Origin: Clostridia bacterium
Lineage (GTDB): Bacteria; Bacillota; Limnochordia; DTU080; RSA5
Reading direction: 5' to 3'
Length of the DNA stretch: 64,000 bases
Assembly: GCA_002919235.1 (NCBI GenBank)
Contig: PKEX01000008.1
Span: 62,001 to 126,000, forward strand
The notes beneath the pieces are model-generated. The model was not told the origin of the DNA. It did no database searches and saw only the letters and a list, made by a program, of their open reading frames with translations. Each line of letters opens with the position of its first letter. The stretch's first letter is position 1. Shown here piece after piece: positions 10,732-21,227 of this stretch. The translations under genes were made by a program, and so were the position numbers.

Positions 10732-12027
10732 TCAGAACGTTCGACTTAGCTCACCGATCTCCTGCTCAAGAGGGGGCTTGCCCGCCGGCCGCGCCCCCGC
10801 CTTGCGGCGGGCCATCTCCCGCTTGAGGAACGCGCCCAGCCGGCGGATCCCTTCGACGATCCACTCGTCCGGCGCCTGGCTGTACGCCAGCCGGATGGTG
10901 TTGGGGCCTGATCCATCAGTGAAAAAGGCGCCGCCGCTGACGTAGGCGACCCGCTCTTCGGCCACCGCCCTGGGCAGCATCTCCTTCGCGTCCATCCCCT
11001 CAGGCAGCGTCACCCAGATGAAGAAGCCGCCCTCCGGATACGTCCAGTGGACCTCTTTCGGGAAATGCTCTCCCATGGCCTCGATCATCAAGTCCCGCTT
11101 TCGCCGGTACACATCGATGATCGAGCGCAGGTGGCGCTGGAGAAGCCCTCGCTTTTCGCACTCTACGATGAGCTTTTGGCCGAAGGTGTTGGAGCAGAGG
11201 TCCGTCCCCTGCTTCGCGATGGCCATCTTGCGGATCACGTCCTCGGGGCCGATCACGTATCCCACCCTCAGGCCCGGAAAGGCCACTTTGGAGTAGCTCC
11301 CGAGGTACAACACGCGGCCGTCCCCGTCGAAGCTCTTGACGTGGGGGCGGGGACTGCCTTCGAAACGGATCTCGCCGTAAGGGTTGTCTTCGACGACGGC
11401 GAAGCCGAAGCGGACCGCCAGCTCCACCAGGCGCCGCCGCCTTTCTTCCGACAAGGTGACCCCGGAAGGGTTTTGAAAGTTGGGCACCACGTAGCAGAGC
11501 TTGGGCCCGGAGCCGGGCCGCCCGTTCCCGGCCCGGTTCTCAAGGAGCCGCTCTTCCAGGAAGCTCACCTGCAGCCCGTCGTCGTCCAGGGGAATGGGCC
11601 AAAACGCCGCCTCGTAGTTGCCGAAGGCGGAAATGCCCCCTATGTAGCCGGGCTTTTCGACGATGACCGCGTCGCCGGGGTCTAGGGTCACCTTCGCGAT
11701 GAGGTCCAGCGCCTGCTGGGATCCGTTGGTGAGCAGCACCTCCTCCGGCCGGCACGGCACCCCTTCCCCGGTCATCCGGTGGGCGATCAGTTCCCGCAGT
11801 TCGTAAAGGCCCTCCGTCGGACCGTACTGGAGACTGGTGGCCCCCATCTGCCGAGCCACCCCCTCCGCCACCTCTGCCACCTCGTCGAGGGGGAAGGTTT
11901 CAGGCGACGGGAAGCCCCCGGCGAAGGAGATGATGTCCCCCCGTTCGGCCAGCTTGAAGGCCTCGCGGATGTCGGACGCTTTCATCCTCTGTGTCCTGGC
12001 GGCGAACAGTCCTTCCCAAAGACCCAT
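10732..12027 (-). CDS. PLP-dependent aminotransferase, predicted alanine-forming
   Basis: Fold-type I class I/II aminotransferase of 431 residues, of the 2-aminoadipate/LysN and MocR-catalytic-domain group but without an HTH domain. Visible motifs are FAGGFPSPETFP near the N-terminus, NGSQQALD (PLP phosphate), NFQNPSG, the conserved VVEDNPYGEI, and SYSKVAFPGLRVGY with the Schiff-base lysine. ATG at 12027 has GAGGG eight bases upstream; a GTG at 12036 abuts that SD. Family alone would allow a broad amino donor, but two tandem T-boxes reading GCC (Ala) lie directly upstream, so alanine synthesis from pyruvate is the favoured role. Confidence 0.85.
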   Translation of the reverse strand: MGLWEGLFAARTQRMKASDIREAFKLAERGDIISFAGGFPSPETFPLDEVAEVAEGVARQMGATSLQYGPTEGLYELRELIAHRMTGEGVPCRPEEVLLTNGSQQALDLIAKVTLDPGDAVIVEKPGYIGGISAFGNYEAAFWPIPLDDDGLQVSFLEERLLENRAGNGRPGSGPKLCYVVPNFQNPSGVTLSEERRRRLVELAVRFGFAVVEDNPYGEIRFEGSPRPHVKSFDGDGRVLYLGSYSKVAFPGLRVGYVIGPEDVIRKMAIAKQGTDLCSNTFGQKLIVECEKRGLLQRHLRSIIDVYRRKRDLMIEAMGEHFPKEVHWTYPEGGFFIWVTLPEGMDAKEMLPRAVAEERVAYVSGGAFFTDGSGPNTIRLAYSQAPDEWIVEGIRRLGAFLKREMARRKAGARPAGKPPLEQEIGELSRTF

Positions 12028-12076
12028 GGCCGTCACCCTCGGTTCGCGTAAGTTGCCGGGCTCTTTCGCACCGGAA

Positions 12077-12344
12077 CGAGAAAAGCTCCCGGTCTCTCGC
12101 TCAGAGACGGGAGCCGATCCCGCGGTACCACTCTGATTACCGGGCCTGTGCGACCCGGTCCCTCACAGGGGCGGATACCGGCGCCCCGGCCGTCCGCTCG
12201 TCGCGGTAGGAGCATCAGGGGGCGGCCCCGCGCGACGGCGGGCGCAAGATCCTTTCAGCCGGGGGATCTCTCTCTGTAGCGCCGTCCTTTCGCGCTTCTT
12301 CCCCGTCATCGCTCGCTGCGCTGCTCTTTTCTTGTCCGCCGGAA
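12077..12344 (-). promoter_or_regulatory. Second (proximal) T-box leader of the aminotransferase gene, specifier GCC (Ala)
   Basis: The T-box core GTGGTACCGCG lies at about 12119-12131 on the minus strand. Stem I starts with GAGCGATGACGGGG and closes with CCCCCTGATGCTC. The triplet before the purine and closing C-run is GCC (12224-12226), an alanine codon. An apical AGAGAG loop is visible between them. It begins directly after the terminator of the first T-box with no clear promoter of its own, so both sit in series on one transcript. Confidence 0.85.
12081..12115 (-). terminator. Terminator of the proximal T-box
   Basis: On the minus strand GCTCCCGTCTCT pairs with AGAGACCGGGAGC (one bulge) and is followed by TTTTCTC. 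It ends about 50 bases before the aminotransferase start. Confidence 0.85.
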
Positions 12345-12706
12345 AGCAAAAAGAGCTTTCACCCGTGTAGGGCGAAAGCTCCAGGCTTCGCGGTACCACC
12401 TACGTTTGCCCACCCCTTGCGGGGCGAGCCTCAGTCTCCCGCGGGCACCGCACCGGCTCGACACCAGCGGGGCGACCTGCGCGGCCCTGCGGGATGCGGG
12501 AGTTAACGGCCCCCGGCGACTCGCAAGCCGCCGGCCGGCTGCGGATACTCGGGGACGAAACCCGTCCTCTTTCCCCGCAGCGGCTCGGAGGTGGCTATCC
12601 ACGGACCTCCGGCGCCGCCTTTCCACCCCCGGCGGCTCTCTCTTGCCGGCTCCGGCCCGCTTCTCTCCTCGTCATCGCCTTTGTGCAACCGGAAGGTTTT
12701 AGGTAT
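12345..12706 (-). promoter_or_regulatory. First (distal) T-box leader of the aminotransferase gene, specifier GCC (Ala)
   Basis: The T-box core TAGGTGGTACCGCG is at 12389-12403 on the minus strand. Stem I has GGCGATGACGAGG near 12680 and closing strand CCTCCGAGCC near 12583-12592. The specifier triplet before the flanking A is GCC (12593-12595), alanine. The apical AGAGAGCCGCC...GGCGGC pattern is clear. It lies 3' of carB but points away from it, towards the aminotransferase. Confidence 0.88.
12348..12381 (-). terminator. Terminator of the distal T-box
   Basis: GAGCUUUCGCCC pairs with GGGUGAAAGCUC (12370-12381 with 12353-12364, one G-U pair) around a five-base loop and is followed by five U (12348-12352). 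Confidence 0.9.
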
Positions 12707-12712
12707 AGGAGT

Positions 12713-12741
12713 ATATTACCACGTGCTTTGCTCCGCGTCAA
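12713..12741 (-). promoter_or_regulatory. Promoter of the tandem T-box leader
   Basis: -35 TTGACG (12736-12741), 17-base spacer, -10 TAATAT (12713-12718) on the minus strand. It lies just past the carB stop, so the aminotransferase unit starts independently of arg/carB. Confidence 0.78.
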
Positions 12742-12748
12742 GCCTTCG

Positions 12749-15700
12749 TCAGATGCTTTTCAGCGGGACCGGCCGCCCTTCCTTGCGCCCCAGCTGCTCC
12801 AAGTACTGGTCCAGCGGCCGGGCGTGAAGCTCCTCCCCGCCGTGGCGGTCTCTAAGCACCTCCAGGAGCGCCCGGGCGGTATCCAGCGCCGTGAGGACGG
12901 GGACCCGGAACTCCACCGCGGCCCGCCGCATCTGAAAGCCGTTGCGCTTGGGGATCTTTCCCCGGGTCGGCGTGTTCAGGAGGAGATCGACCTGGCCTCC
13001 CTTGATCACGTCGATCACGTCGGGCCGGCCGTCGCCGATCTTCCACACCTCCTGGACCGGAAGACCCGCGGAACGCAGGAGCTGGGCGGTTCCGTGCGTG
13101 GCCAGGAACTGGTATCCCAGCCGGTGGAAGCCCTCCAGGATCTCCAGGGCTTCGCCCTTGTCCTTGTCCGCCAGCGTCGCCAGGATGCGGCCGGACATGG
13201 GAAGGACCGCGCCGGTGGCGACGATGGCCTTGTAGAGGGCCTTGGGATAGTCCAGGTCAATTCCCAGCACCTCGCCGGTGGACTTCATCTCGGGGCCGAG
13301 GAAGACGTCGACCAGGCTCAGCTTTTCAAAGGAAAAGACGGGGGCCTTCACCGTGACGAAAGGCGGCGGCTCCACCAGACCCTCCCGGTAGCCGGCGTCA
13401 GCCAGCTTGTAGCCCAGCATGGCCTTGGTGGCCAAGGCCACCATGGGGATCCCCGTCACCTTGGAAAGGAACGGCACCGTCCGGCTGGCCCGGGGGTTCA
13501 CTTCCAGGACGTACACCTTGCCCCGTTCCACCACGTACTGGATGTTCACCAGCCCTACGACGCCCAGCCCCTTGGCGATGCGGATGGTGTACTCGACGAT
13601 CTGGCGCTCCTCGTCGGGGCTGAGGCTCTGGGGCGGAAAGACGGCGGTGGAGTCGCCCGAGTGCACCCCGGCCCGCTCGATGTGCTCCATGATGCCGGGG
13701 ATCACCACCGTCTCCCCGTCGCAGATCGCGTCGACCTCCACTTCCTTGCCGGCGATGTAGCGGTCGACCAGGACGGGATGCTCAGGGCTCACCTCCACGG
13801 CGAACTTCATGTACTCGTAGAGCTCCGCCTCGTTGTGCACGATCTCCATGGCCCGGCCGCCCAGGACGTACGAGGGCCGCACCACCACGGGAAAGCCGAT
13901 CTTGAGGGCGACGCCCATGGCCTCCTCCACCGAGGTGACCGCCTTCCCCTCCGTCTGCGGGACGCCGATCTCGTCCAAGAACCGCTCGAACTTGTCCCGG
14001 TCCTCGGCCAGGTCGATGGAGTCCACCGGCGTGCCCAGGACCTTGACGCCCGCCCGGTGCAGGGGCAGCGCCAGGTTCACCGCCGTCTGCCCGCCGAATT
14101 GGACGATGACCCCCTCGGGCCGCTCCTTGTCGACGATGTTCAGCACGTCTTCCAGGGTGAGCGGCTCGAAATAGAGCCGGTCCGAAGTGTCGAAATCGGT
14201 GGAGACCGTCTCCGGGTTGTTGTTGACGATGATGGCCTCCACCCCGGCGTCTTTCAGCGCCCACACCGAATGGACCGAGCAGTAGTCGAACTCGACGCCC
14301 TGCCCGATGCGGATGGGGCCCGAACCCAGGACCAGCACCTTCCTCCGGTCCGTGGGCTGCGACTCGTCCTCGCTGCCGTAGGTTGAATAGAAGTAAGGCG
14401 TGACCGCCTCGAACTCGCCCGCGCACGTGTCCACCACCTTGTACACCGGTGCGATCCCCGCGGCGAGGCGGGCTTTCCGCACCTCGTCCCAGGTGGCGCC
14501 CAGCAGCTCCGCGAGGCGGGCGTCGGCGAACCCCATCTCTTTCGCCCGGTGGACGAGGGAGGCCAGCTCCTCGTCCCACGGGCTGCCGGCCTTCGCGGCC
14601 AAGCGCTCCTCCATCTCCACGATTCCGGCGATCTTGCGCAGGAACCACCGGTCGATCTTGGTGATCTGGTGGATCTCGTCGACGGTGGCCACCTTCCGCC
14701 GCAAGGCCTCGGCGATGGTGAACAGCCGCAGGTCGTCCGCCTGCTTGAGGCGGCGTTTGATCGCCTCGTCGCTCTCTCCCGCAAGCTCCTTGACGGAGAG
14801 CGCGACGGCGCCGATCTCCAGCGACCGGACGGCCTTCTGCAAGGCCCCTTCGAAGGTCCGGTCGATGGCCATCACCTCGCCGGTGGCCTTCATCTGGGTG
14901 CCCAGGACGCGGTCGGCCGTCTGGAACTTGTCGAACGGCCAGCGCGGGAACTTCACCACGCAGTAGTCCACCGCCGGTTCGAAGCAGGCGGTGGTCTTCT
15001 TGGTCACCGGGTTTTCGATCTCGTCCAGACGCAGGCCGATGGCGATCTTGGCCGCCACCCGGGCGATGGGGTACCCCGTGGCCTTGGACGCCAGGGCGGA
15101 AGAGCGGCTCACCCTAGGGTTCACCTCGATGACGTAGTACTGCGGGCTCTCGGGATCCAGCGCGAACTGGACGTTGCAGCCGCCCTCGATCCCGAGGCGG
15201 CGGATGATGCGGAAAGCCGCCGCCCGCAGCATCTGGTACTCCTCGTCCGTCAGCGTCTGGCACGGGGCGGCGACGATGGAGTCGCCGGTATGGATGCCGA
15301 TGGGATCCAGGTTTTCCATGCTGCAGACGGCGATGCAGTGGTCCGCCCCGTCGCGCAGCACTTCAAACTCGATCTCTTTCCACCCCGCGACGCTCTTGTC
15401 CAGGAGCACCTGGCCTACCGGGCTGCTCTTGAGTCCCCGGGCGGTGATTTCGACAAGGTGCGCCTCGTCATGGGCGAAACCGCCGCCTGCCCCGCCCATG
15501 GTGTAGGCCGGCCGCACGATGATGGGGTAGCCGATCTCCCGGGCAAACTCCAGCGCCTCCTGCACGCTGTGGACGATCGCGCTCTCGGGGACCGGTTCGC
15601 CGATGGACTGCATCGCCTCTTTGAAAAGCTGGCGGTCTTCCGCCGTCTGGATCGCGGAAAGAGGCGTGCCCAGCAGGCGGACGCCGTAACGCTCCAAAAT

Positions 15701-16018
15701 CCCAGCCTCGGAAAGAGCGACGGCCAGGTTGAGCCCCGTCTGCCCGCCCAGGGTGGGCAAGAGCCCGTCGGGTCTTTCCCGCTCGATCACCTTGGCGGCA
15801 AACTCCAAAGTGAGCGGCTCCAGGTACACCTTGTCGGCGATGCCGAGGTCGGTCATGATGGTGGCCGGGTTGGAGTTGACCAGGACCACCTCGATGCCCT
15901 CTTCGCGCAGGGCCTTGCACGCCTGGGTCCCCGCGTAGTCAAACTCCGCCGCCTGGCCGATGACGATGGGTCCCGACCCGATCACCATCACCCTTCTCAG
16001 GTCGCGCTGCTTGGGCAC
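12749..16018 (-). CDS. carB: Carbamoyl-phosphate synthase large subunit CarB
   Basis: Makes carbamoyl phosphate from bicarbonate, ammonia and two ATP for arginine and pyrimidine synthesis. The 1089-residue protein shows the internal duplication: two halves each opening with [18 protein letters not shown] and each with an ATP-grasp domain (PxxGGQT motifs in both). An oligomerisation segment lies between, and a C-terminal MGS-like allosteric domain begins near residue 940. Start: GTG at 16018 lies 11 bases after GAGGAG; a GTG at 16030 abuts the SD. It overlaps the argD end by about 22 bases, so it is part of the arg operon. No carA is adjacent. Confidence 0.96.
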   Translation of the reverse strand: MPKQRDLRRVMVIGSGPIVIGQAAEFDYAGTQACKALREEGIEVVLVNSNPATIMTDLGIADKVYLEPLTLEFAAKVIERERPDGLLPTLGGQTGLNLAVALSEAGILERYGVRLLGTPLSAIQTAEDRQLFKEAMQSIGEPVPESAIVHSVQEALEFAREIGYPIIVRPAYTMGGAGGGFAHDEAHLVEITARGLKSSPVGQVLLDKSVAGWKEIEFEVLRDGADHCIAVCSMENLDPIGIHTGDSIVAAPCQTLTDEEYQMLRAAAFRIIRRLGIEGGCNVQFALDPESPQYYVIEVNPRVSRSSALASKATGYPIARVAAKIAIGLRLDEIENPVTKKTTACFEPAVDYCVVKFPRWPFDKFQTADRVLGTQMKATGEVMAIDRTFEGALQKAVRSLEIGAVALSVKELAGESDEAIKRRLKQADDLRLFTIAEALRRKVATVDEIHQITKIDRWFLRKIAGIVEMEERLAAKAGSPWDEELASLVHRAKEMGFADARLAELLGATWDEVRKARLAAGIAPVYKVVDTCAGEFEAVTPYFYSTYGSEDESQPTDRRKVLVLGSGPIRIGQGVEFDYCSVHSVWALKDAGVEAIIVNNNPETVSTDFDTSDRLYFEPLTLEDVLNIVDKERPEGVIVQFGGQTAVNLALPLHRAGVKVLGTPVDSIDLAEDRDKFERFLDEIGVPQTEGKAVTSVEEAMGVALKIGFPVVVRPSYVLGGRAMEIVHNEAELYEYMKFAVEVSPEHPVLVDRYIAGKEVEVDAICDGETVVIPGIMEHIERAGVHSGDSTAVFPPQSLSPDEERQIVEYTIRIAKGLGVVGLVNIQYVVERGKVYVLEVNPRASRTVPFLSKVTGIPMVALATKAMLGYKLADAGYREGLVEPPPFVTVKAPVFSFEKLSLVDVFLGPEMKSTGEVLGIDLDYPKALYKAIVATGAVLPMSGRILATLADKDKGEALEILEGFHRLGYQFLATHGTAQLLRSAGLPVQEVWKIGDGRPDVIDVIKGGQVDLLLNTPTRGKIPKRNGFQMRRAAVEFRVPVLTALDTARALLEVLRDRHGGEELHARPLDQYLEQLGRKEGRPVPLKSI

Positions 16019-17229
16019 TCCGACACACACTCCTCAGCGGCCTGCTCCAGTATGCTGAGGGCCTGGTCGATCTCCTCATCGCTCACGATGAGCGGCGGCA
16101 AGAGACGCAGCACCCGTTCAGCAATGACGTTGACCAGGATCCCCCGCTTCAAGCAGGCCGAAAGAAACTGGCTGCCCGCCGCCTTGAGCTCCACCCCCAG
16201 CATCAGCCCAAGGCCGCGCACTTCTCCGAACACCTCCGGGCGGCGGCGGCTCAGGGCGATCAGGCCCTCCCGCAGCCGTTCGCCCGCGGCGGCCGCCCGC
16301 TGCAGCACCCCGTCCTCAAAGAGCGCCTCCAGCACGGCCAAGCCGGCCCGGGCGGCCAGGAAGTTGCCGCCGAAGGTGGAGGCGTGGGTCCCCGGTTCGA
16401 AAGCCCGGGCCACCCGCTCGGTGGCCAAGGCCGCGCCGATGGGCACCCCGCCGCCCAGGCCTTTCGCGAGGGTGCAGATGTCGGCTTGCACGCCATAGTG
16501 CTCGGCCGCCAGGAACTTCCCCGTCCGCCCCACGCCCGTCTGCACCTCGTCGAGGATGAGCAAGATGCCCCGCTCGTCGCAGAGCTCCCGCACGCCCTGG
16601 AGGTACTCGGGCGCGCACGGGTTGACGCCGCCCTCTCCCTGCACCGGCTCGAGCATCACCGCGGCCGTCTGATCGGTCACCGCCCGGCGCAGGGCGTCCA
16701 GGTCGTTCAGCCGCACGTACCGAAAGCCCGGCGGCAGGGGCGCGAAGCCTTGCTGGTACTTGGACTGTCCCGTCGCCGTTACCGTGGCCAGCGTCCGGCC
16801 GTGGAAGGAGTTGAGGGCCGTGATGATCTCGAAGCGGCCGGGCTGTCCGGAAGTGGCATGGTAGCGCCGGGCCAGCTTGATCGCGGCCTCGTTGGCCTCG
16901 GCGCCGCTGTTGCAAAAAAAGACCCGGTCGAAGCCGGTCACCTGCGTCAGCCTGTGGGCCAGCTCCGCCTGAGGCGGGATGTAGTAGAGATTGGAGGTGT
17001 GAAGGAGCGTGTCCGCCGCCGCCCGGATGGCCGCCTGCAGCCTGGGATGGCCGTGGCCCAGGGCGGTGACTCCGAGGCCGCTGATGAAGTCCAGGTACGC
17101 CCGGCCGGTCACGTCGTAGAGCCAGGCGCCTTCTCCCCGGGCGAAGGCCAGCGGGAGCCGGCGGTAGGTGTTCATCACCGCCCGGTCGGTCATCTGGAAG
17201 ACGCTGTCGGCTTCGGCACTCGAATACAA
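15997..17229 (-). CDS. argD: Acetylornithine aminotransferase ArgD
   Basis: Class III PLP aminotransferase that makes N-acetylornithine from N-acetylglutamate semialdehyde. Motifs: [17 protein letters not shown] for PLP phosphate, [21 protein letters not shown] for the ring Asp, and [14 protein letters not shown] with the Schiff-base lysine. Start: TTG at 17229 has AAGGAGG exactly eight bases upstream, better than the GTG at 17247 that overlaps the argB stop as GTGA. The protein is then about 410 residues, normal for ArgD. Confidence 0.95.
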   Translation of the reverse strand: MYSSAEADSVFQMTDRAVMNTYRRLPLAFARGEGAWLYDVTGRAYLDFISGLGVTALGHGHPRLQAAIRAAADTLLHTSNLYYIPPQAELAHRLTQVTGFDRVFFCNSGAEANEAAIKLARRYHATSGQPGRFEIITALNSFHGRTLATVTATGQSKYQQGFAPLPPGFRYVRLNDLDALRRAVTDQTAAVMLEPVQGEGGVNPCAPEYLQGVRELCDERGILLILDEVQTGVGRTGKFLAAEHYGVQADICTLAKGLGGGVPIGAALATERVARAFEPGTHASTFGGNFLAARAGLAVLEALFEDGVLQRAAAAGERLREGLIALSRRRPEVFGEVRGLGLMLGVELKAAGSQFLSACLKRGILVNVIAERVLRLLPPLIVSDEEIDQALSILEQAAEECVSECPSSAT

Positions 17230-17243
17230 CGCAGCTACCTCCT

Positions 17244-18134
17244 TCACGGGACCACCATGGTGCCGATGCCCTGGTCGGTAAAGATCTCCAGGAGCAGCGA
17301 ATGCATCTTGCGCCCGTCGATGATGTGCGTACGGGCGACGCCGCCTTCCAGGGCGCGGATGCACGCTTCCACCTTGGGGATCATCCCGCCGGCGATCTGG
17401 CCGTCCTGGATCATGCGGTGCGCCTGCTCCGTGCGGAGCGAAGAGATGAGCGTGGTGCGGTCCTCGGGATCCGCAAAGATCCCCTCCACGTCGGTGAGCA
17501 TGATGAGCTTGTCGGCCTTGAGCGCCGCCGCCAAGTGCCCCGCCACCGCGTCCGCGTTGATGTTGTAGCTCTCGCCTTCGAGGCCGACGCCCACGGGGGC
17601 GATGACCGGGATGTACCCCTTCTCGCTGAGCAGGCGGATGGGCTCAGGGTTGACGCTCTCCACGTCGCCCACAAACCCCAGGTCCACCTCGCCCTCGGCG
17701 GCCGGGCTCTGGCTCACGGCTCCCCGGCGCCGGCGGGCGACGATGAGGTTTCCGTCCTTGCCCGAAAGGCCCACCGCTTTCCCGCCGTACTTGTTGATCA
17801 AGGAGACGATCTCCTGGTTCACCTTGCCCACCAGCACCATCTGGACGATCTCCATGGTCTCGGCGTCCGTCACTCGATGGCCGCCGACGAAGACCGGCTC
17901 CTTGCCCAGCCGCTCCATGGTCCGGCTGATCTCGGGGCCGCCGCCGTGGACGATGACCGGGTTGAGCCCGACGTACTTCAGCAGGATCACGTCGAGCATC
18001 ACGGCCTTCTTGAGCTCGGGGTCCGTCATGGCGCTGCCGCCGTACTTGATGACGAAGGTCTTGCCGAAAAACGTCCTGATGTACGGCAGCGCTTCGATGA
18101 GCACCTCTGCCTTCTGAATCGATCCGTTCACCAT
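17244..18134 (-). CDS. argB: Acetylglutamate kinase ArgB
   Basis: Phosphorylates N-acetylglutamate, the second step of the acetylated arginine pathway. Amino-acid kinase fold of 296 residues with the KYGGSAM phosphate loop near residue 28, VIVHGGGPEIS for substrate, INADAVAGHLA, and IAGGMIPKVEAC near the C-terminus. The N-terminal helix (ALPYIRTFFGKTFVIKYGG) is the type found in arginine-inhibited hexameric enzymes, so feedback control is plausible. ATG at 18134 follows GGGAGG. Confidence 0.95.
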   Translation of the reverse strand: MVNGSIQKAEVLIEALPYIRTFFGKTFVIKYGGSAMTDPELKKAVMLDVILLKYVGLNPVIVHGGGPEISRTMERLGKEPVFVGGHRVTDAETMEIVQMVLVGKVNQEIVSLINKYGGKAVGLSGKDGNLIVARRRRGAVSQSPAAEGEVDLGFVGDVESVNPEPIRLLSEKGYIPVIAPVGVGLEGESYNINADAVAGHLAAALKADKLIMLTDVEGIFADPEDRTTLISSLRTEQAHRMIQDGQIAGGMIPKVEACIRALEGGVARTHIIDGRKMHSLLLEIFTDQGIGTMVVP

Positions 18135-18186
18135 GCTCCCTCCCAAAGCGCTCTCGAGCTCCCGGACATCCGCGGAGCGCAGGGCC

Positions 18187-19416
<1,230 letters not shown>

Positions 19417-19454
19417 GCTCGCTCATCCTCTCGAAAGATCGGCGCCTCGTCCGT

Positions 19455-20492
19455 TTATGGGGTGAACCCGGCCGCCCACAGCCCCGTGGTCTCGGGAAGG
19501 CCGAAGCGGAGATTCATGTTTTGAATGGCCTGTCCTGCCGCGCCCTTCACCAAGTTGTCGATGACGCTGGTTACCTGCACCCGGCGGGTGCGGGCGTCGT
19601 AGCGGGGGGCCAGATCGCAGAAGTTGGTCCCCGCCACGCTCTTGGTGTCGGGGAGGCGCTCGGCCAGGACGCGCACGAACGGCGATTCGCGGTAAAATTC
19701 CCGGTAAAGCTCGACGAGATCCGCCTGGTCCAACGCGGTGGAGGCCCGGGCATTGACGTGGGTCAGGATCCCCCGGCTCATGGGCACCAGGTGCGGGCTG
19801 AAGCTGACGGGAGGCACTTCCCTGCCCAAGAGGAGGGAAAGGCCCTGCTCGATCTCGGGAGTGTGCCGGTGGCCCGGATAGCCGTAGGCCTGCACGTTTT
19901 CCACGCAGTGAGGGAAGTGGTACATGGGCTTGGGCGCGGCGCCGGCGCCGGAGACGCCCGACATCGACACGATCGAGATGGTCTCCAGATCGATCCAGCC
20001 GGCCCGGGCCAAGGGTGCGAGAGCGAGGAGCGCCGACGTCGGGTAGCACCCGGGATTGGCGATGAGCCGGGCCTCTTTCACTTCTTGCCCGAACAGCTCG
20101 GCCAGGCCGTATACGGCTTCGGCGGCCAGCTCGGGGCGGGTATGGGGCACCTTGTACCAGGTTTCATACACCGCGGGATCCCGGAAGCGGAAGTCGGAGC
20201 CGATGTCGATGAGCACCGCCCCGGCGTCCAGGATCGCACCGGCCAGCTCCATGGCCACGCCGTGCGGCGTAGCCGTGAACACCACGTCACAGCGCCGGCC
20301 CATCGCGGCGGCGTCCACCGGCTCTAGAACCAGGTCGTAGAGGCCGGCGAAGGCCGGCAGCACCTCCGCCACCGGCTGGCCCGCCTTGGAGGACGAGGCG
20401 ACGTACACCACTTCCGCTTCGGGGTGCGAAAGGAGGAGCCTCAGCAGCTCACTGCCGGCGTACCCCGACGTTCCCACGATCCCTACCTTCAT
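19455..20492 (-). CDS. argC: N-acetyl-gamma-glutamyl-phosphate reductase ArgC
   Basis: NADPH-dependent reduction of N-acetylglutamyl phosphate to the semialdehyde. The 345-residue protein opens with GIVGTSGYAGSELLRLL (Rossmann fold) and has the catalytic cysteine in IANPGCYPTS near residue 145 plus the GVSGAGAAP segment. First gene of argCJBD-carB, about 50 bases after a promoter overlapped by ArgR boxes. Confidence 0.96.
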   Translation of the reverse strand: MKVGIVGTSGYAGSELLRLLLSHPEAEVVYVASSSKAGQPVAEVLPAFAGLYDLVLEPVDAAAMGRRCDVVFTATPHGVAMELAGAILDAGAVLIDIGSDFRFRDPAVYETWYKVPHTRPELAAEAVYGLAELFGQEVKEARLIANPGCYPTSALLALAPLARAGWIDLETISIVSMSGVSGAGAAPKPMYHFPHCVENVQAYGYPGHRHTPEIEQGLSLLLGREVPPVSFSPHLVPMSRGILTHVNARASTALDQADLVELYREFYRESPFVRVLAERLPDTKSVAGTNFCDLAPRYDARTRRVQVTSVIDNLVKGAAGQAIQNMNLRFGLPETTGLWAAGFTP

Positions 20493-20539
20493 TGCACGCG
20501 CATCCTTTCTCCATCGTCCCGCGCCCGCCTACCGGCGGG

Positions 20540-20578
20540 AATGAAAAAAGTATAACCCCAAATGAATAAAAATGCAAC
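20540..20578. promoter_or_regulatory. Tandem ARG boxes (ArgR operator) at the argC promoter
   Basis: AATGAATAAAAATGCAAC (20561-20578) is nearly identical to the Bacillus ARG box consensus as I know it. A weaker box, AATGAAAAAAGTATAACC (20540-20557), matches 11 of 18 positions. The two start 21 bp apart, the two-helical-turn spacing used by an ArgR hexamer. They cover the -35, spacer and -10, so arginine-loaded ArgR would block RNA polymerase. Confidence 0.82.
20549..20577 (-). promoter_or_regulatory. Promoter of argCJBD-carB
   Basis: -35 TTGCAT (20572-20577), 17-base spacer, -10 TATACT (20549-20554) on the minus strand, within an AT-rich island in otherwise GC-rich DNA. Confidence 0.82.
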
Positions 20579-20591
20579 CCCGCCGCGGGGG

Positions 20592-21227
20592 TCACCGGGC
20601 GCCGGCGCGCACCGCGTGGAGGACGCGGTAACCGCCTTCTTTCTCCAGCTCCTGCACGTTGCCGAAGACCGACTCGATGTGGGCCCGCAGGCTCTTCGCG
20701 CCGTGTTTGGTCTGGGCGACGCAGGTGAACATCCCACCGGGAACCAGCCGTTCGGGCGCGCCGTCTACCAGGTCCCAGACCACTCTCTTTCCCGCCCGGA
20801 TGGGGGGATTGGTCACGATGGCGCCCAGGGCGGCCCCGGGGGGAAGCGGCTCGTAGCCCTCGCCTTCCAGCACCGCCACATCGCGGGCGCCGTTCAGCGC
20901 GGCGTTGCGCCGGGCCAGCTCCACCGCGCGGCGGTTGGGATCGACCATGTAGACGAGCCGGCCGGGGAAGAGCTTGGCCAAGACGATGCCGATGGGCCCG
21001 TACCCGCACCCGAGGTCGAGGAGGGGCGCCGGTGCCGAGCGCTGCAGGGCGTCCAGGGGCAGCGCCTCCAGCAGGATGCGGGTACCCCGGTCGATCCTGG
21101 CTTTGGAGAAGACCCCGGCGTCCGTCATGAACCTCAGCGAAAGGCCGCGAATCTCCTCCGCGATCAGCCGCAGGTTCCGTTCGGAACGGGGGTCGGCGGT
21201 GTAATAGTGGTCGTCAGCACGAGACAC
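20592..21227 (-). CDS. Class I SAM-dependent methyltransferase, RsmC-like
   Basis: A 211-residue protein with the SAM-binding LLDLGCGYGPIGIVLAK motif and the NPPIR catalytic motif typical of RsmC-type rRNA guanine N2-methyltransferases and B. subtilis YbxB-like proteins. The target is probably an RNA guanine; which one is not clear. GTG at 21227 has GGAGG eight bases upstream and lies inside the 3' end of the preceding gene (14-base overlap), the last member of a translationally coupled chain. Confidence 0.85.
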   Translation of the reverse strand: MSRADDHYYTADPRSERNLRLIAEEIRGLSLRFMTDAGVFSKARIDRGTRILLEALPLDALQRSAPAPLLDLGCGYGPIGIVLAKLFPGRLVYMVDPNRRAVELARRNAALNGARDVAVLEGEGYEPLPPGAALGAIVTNPPIRAGKRVVWDLVDGAPERLVPGGMFTCVAQTKHGAKSLRAHIESVFGNVQELEKEGGYRVLHAVRAGAR

